From Pseudomonadota bacterium (GTDB lineage: Bacteria > Myxococcota_A > Bradymonadia > UBA4248), in contig WQTY01000001.1 of assembly GCA_009786045.1 (NCBI GenBank), positions 20,160-27,447 on the forward strand: DNA of 7,288 bases. Reading direction: 5' to 3'. This document shows positions 6,026-7,288 of the stretch, piece by piece. The number at the start of each line of letters is the position of its first letter. Position 1 is the stretch's first letter. The notes beneath the pieces are model-generated. The model saw only the letters and a program-made list of their open reading frames with translations. It was not told where the DNA came from and searched no databases. The position numbers and the translations under genes are program-made.

Positions 6026-7002
6026 AGTTTGGGCAATTCGAAGGGTTCGGAGTCTGGGGCGAGGAAGAGCAATAAAACCTGCTTGGGAATGTCTTCGAGA
6101 ACCTGGCGCAGATTGCCAACCTTGAGGACGGTGTCGCGATTGACGAGCGTGTGTCCGAAGATTGGGTAGTCGCTCCATCGGAAGGTGAAGCACTTCAAAG
6201 CGTAGCCAAGGGATTCGAGCGTTGTGACGAAGTCGTTGCGGTCTTCGGCAGAGATCATGGGCGCGTGGTATTCCATGCAGATCCATGGCTTGTCGCGTTC
6301 CAGTGTTTTGAGCATGCCTTTGAGCGCCTGTATTTCGTGTCCTTCGATATCCATGCGGATCAGATCGACTTTTTTGATTTTCTGTTTGGCGAGCAGCGTA
6401 TCGAGTCTCGTGACGGGCACGTCGATGATGCTGGCGTAGGATTCCCGTGGGGTGATGCTGCAGATGTTGGAGTGTTTGGAGATGTAGAAGGGGAGGTTTC
6501 CGTCGATGTCGCTGATGCCGACATTGTGCAGTTCGATGTTATCGCACTGGTTGAGGCGGACGTTTTCAGAAAGAAATTCGAAGCTGGTGGGATTGGGCTC
6601 AATGGCAACAATCTTTTTCAGCTTTCGATGTTTGGCTTCCTGCATGGTGTAGTAACCGATGTTTGCACCAAGTTCGACGAGGGTCATGTCATCTTTGAGA
6701 ATGCTTAGCAGAACTTTTGTGCCCAGAGGTTCGTGCATGCGATCGATGGCGAGTTCAGCGGCGATGCCTTCATCTTTGGCCGAGACGAGCAGGTCGAAAT
6801 TTGGAAATTTGAGGATGACGCGATCGAGGTGTGCAAATTTGGAAGCCAGTTTCCATCGCAGCATGCGCAGTGCGTCGCTGGGTTTTCTCAGAACGATGCG
6901 AGCCAGGCCTCTTGCCAGTTCGGCGTCACCGCCATAGTTTCTCAACGCGCCCAGGGCGCTTTTGTAGTATTCAATGCGGTTTTGCATACGCGCTGCATTC
7001 AT
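6022..7002 (-). CDS. FkbM-family SAM-dependent methyltransferase
   Basis: The 326-residue protein has the class I Rossmann methyltransferase core: motif I LVELGANIGYYT (residues 108-119), the acidic strand-2 end AIEPNPTSFEFL (133-144), and the FkbM signature VTRLDTL plus KVDLIRMDIEGHEIQALKG (197-229). FkbM enzymes O-methylate sugars or polyketides. Next to an O-antigen-ligase-like gene, the likely role is methylation of a surface glycan sugar, which is inference. The N-terminal 70 or so residues are basic and helical, with no signal peptide. The frame is open far upstream, but ATG 7002 has a perfect AGGAGG six bases before it, whereas the upstream part is translated repeat DNA; ATG 7002 is therefore chosen. 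An upstream ATG at 7023 (seven more residues) falls before that site and is less likely. It is the first visible gene of the right block. Confidence 0.9.
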   Translation of the reverse strand: MNAARMQNRIEYYKSALGALRNYGGDAELARGLARIVLRKPSDALRMLRWKLASKFAHLDRVILKFPNFDLLVSAKDEGIAAELAIDRMHEPLGTKVLLSILKDDMTLVELGANIGYYTMQEAKHRKLKKIVAIEPNPTSFEFLSENVRLNQCDNIELHNVGISDIDGNLPFYISKHSNICSITPRESYASIIDVPVTRLDTLLAKQKIKKVDLIRMDIEGHEIQALKGMLKTLERDKPWICMEYHAPMISAEDRNDFVTTLESLGYALKCFTFRWSDYPIFGHTLVNRDTVLKVGNLRQVLEDIPKQVLLLFLAPDSEPFELPKL

Positions 7003-7008
7003 CGTCTG

Positions 7009-7014
7009 CCTCCT
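7009..7014 (-). promoter_or_regulatory. Consensus Shine-Dalgarno that sets the methyltransferase start
   Basis: AGGAGG lies six bases before ATG 7002. It rules against the much longer frame that opens at 7257. Its first three bases belong to the right arm of the leader inverted repeat at 7012-7059. Confidence 0.85.
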
Positions 7015-7059
7015 GAAAGTCATGTGTTGCCACTTTGGCAATAACCCGAGTCTTTCAGG
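7012..7059 (-). promoter_or_regulatory. Two-stem leader structure upstream of the methyltransferase gene
   Basis: In minus-strand RNA an outer stem pairs CCUGAAAG (7059-7052) with CUUUCAGG (7019-7012). Nested inside is UUGCCA (7041-7036), loop AAG, UGGCAA (7032-7027). The internal loop is 10 by 7 bases. The outer right arm ends in the AGG that begins the AGGAGG ribosome binding site, so folding would partly cover it. It could control translation or be a protein-binding dyad. No known riboswitch class is recognised. Confidence 0.5.
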
Positions 7060-7133
7060 GTAATGGTTTCGCGCAATTTTGCAACGATTTGCGTTCATGG
7101 CACCGGGGTAGCCGTTCAAAAAGTGGCGAGTAG

Positions 7134-7154
7134 GGGCGACCTTCCCGGTCGCCC
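7134..7154. repeat. GGGCGACC hairpin upstream of the methyltransferase gene
   Basis: GGGCGACC (7134-7141) and GGTCGCCC (7147-7154) flank TTCCC, giving an 8-base-pair stem with a 5-base loop. It directly adjoins the repeat copy at 7166-7236 and is probably part of the same intergenic element. GTAGGGGCGACC-type hairpins are common dispersed repeats in various bacteria, stated from memory. Confidence 0.6.
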
Positions 7155-7165
7155 GGCTGTTGTTT

Positions 7166-7236
7166 GGGTCCCCTGAGAAGCGGGGCGTTGCGGGGCCGGC
7201 GATTGAGGCCCCGCTATGGGGGTAGCCGCGTATCGC
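7166..7236 (-). repeat. Second, inverted copy of the intergenic repeat
   Basis: Read on the minus strand this matches 3440-3502 on the plus strand. It starts with GATACGCG, then CTACCCCC, GCGGGG, an 18-base identical block CCCCGCAACGCCCCGCTT (3474-3491 against 7178-7195), then TCAGGGGA. The central palindrome is kept in altered form as GCGGGGCC (7190-7197) and GGCCCCGC (7207-7214) with a 9-base loop, where the other copy has a perfect 20-base palindrome. Differences sit mainly in the loops, as expected for a repeat under structural constraint. Confidence 0.8.
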
Positions 7237-7288
7237 ACTCGCCTCGCAGTCGCCCAAATGGGCATCTTCGTCGTCAGCGGCGTCGTTG
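7237..7288. other. Right window edge, no gene assigned
   Basis: The minus-strand frame that continues into the methyltransferase gene is open to the edge, giving a short acidic peptide (DAADDEDAH) before the repeat. It could be the end of an upstream gene read through into the repeat, or chance. Nothing else was recognised. Confidence 0.3.

Noticed and set aside
6026..6286. N-terminal extension of the ligase-like protein by 87 residues
   Set aside because: It lies wholly inside the methyltransferase gene in another frame and is Arg/His/Pro-rich, unlike a membrane protein. ATG 6025 gives the usual ATGA overlap.
6151..6708. Plus-strand open frame of 185 residues
   Set aside because: It is antisense to the methyltransferase core and rich in Asp, Val and Phe, typical of a shadow frame.
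3440..7236. Composite transposon
   Set aside because: The flanking repeats are short and non-coding, and no transposase or target-site duplication was seen, so no mobile element is called.
7003..7257. N-terminal extension of the methyltransferase by 85 residues (TTG start at 7257)
   Set aside because: The added residues translate repeat DNA and the leader structure and lack family similarity; a perfect AGGAGG precedes ATG 7002.

Overview
The window is dense, ordinary-looking bacterial chromosome with moderately high GC. All eight supported genes are on the minus strand, so they read right to left. A type II lipoprotein signal peptide and an O-antigen-ligase-type membrane protein point to a Gram-negative (diderm) bacterium. 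The phylum cannot be fixed from this sequence; a deltaproteobacterial or myxococcotal (for example Bradymonadia-like) host is a guess only. No tRNA, rRNA, CRISPR array, transposase or phage gene was seen.

Right block (7002 down to 3593): an FkbM-family methyltransferase is followed by an O-antigen ligase/polymerase-like membrane protein (ATGA overlap), a small cupin (its ribosome binding site overlaps the previous stop codon) and, after a 70-base gap, a von Willebrand factor A (VWA) protein. The first two suggest cell-surface glycan synthesis. The cupin and VWA protein are co-directional, but no function links them to the glycan genes. The leader of the methyltransferase gene can fold into a two-stem structure whose last arm runs into a perfect Shine-Dalgarno.

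Left block (3345 down to 22): queG (epoxyqueuosine reductase), a TsaC/YrdC-type L-threonylcarbamoyladenylate synthase gene and a secreted endonuclease/exonuclease/phosphatase-fold lipoprotein overlap one another by 4 and 16 bases and probably form one operon. Two of the three gene products modify the tRNA anticodon loop (Q34 and t6A37). The QueG protein has an atypical first iron-sulfur motif. After a 173-base gap with inverted repeats comes a ChrR/YieF-type NAD(P)H-dependent FMN reductase.

Non-coding DNA: the 247 bases between the blocks hold a string of GC-rich palindromes. Part of this element recurs in opposite orientation at 7166-7236, so two inverted copies of an intergenic repeat bracket the glycan/cupin/VWA block. 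A related hairpin lies at positions 1-17, just past the FMN reductase stop. These look like a family of dispersed intergenic repeats. Together with the methyltransferase leader structure and the QueG motif, they are the most unusual things in the window. No convincing new multi-gene system was found.
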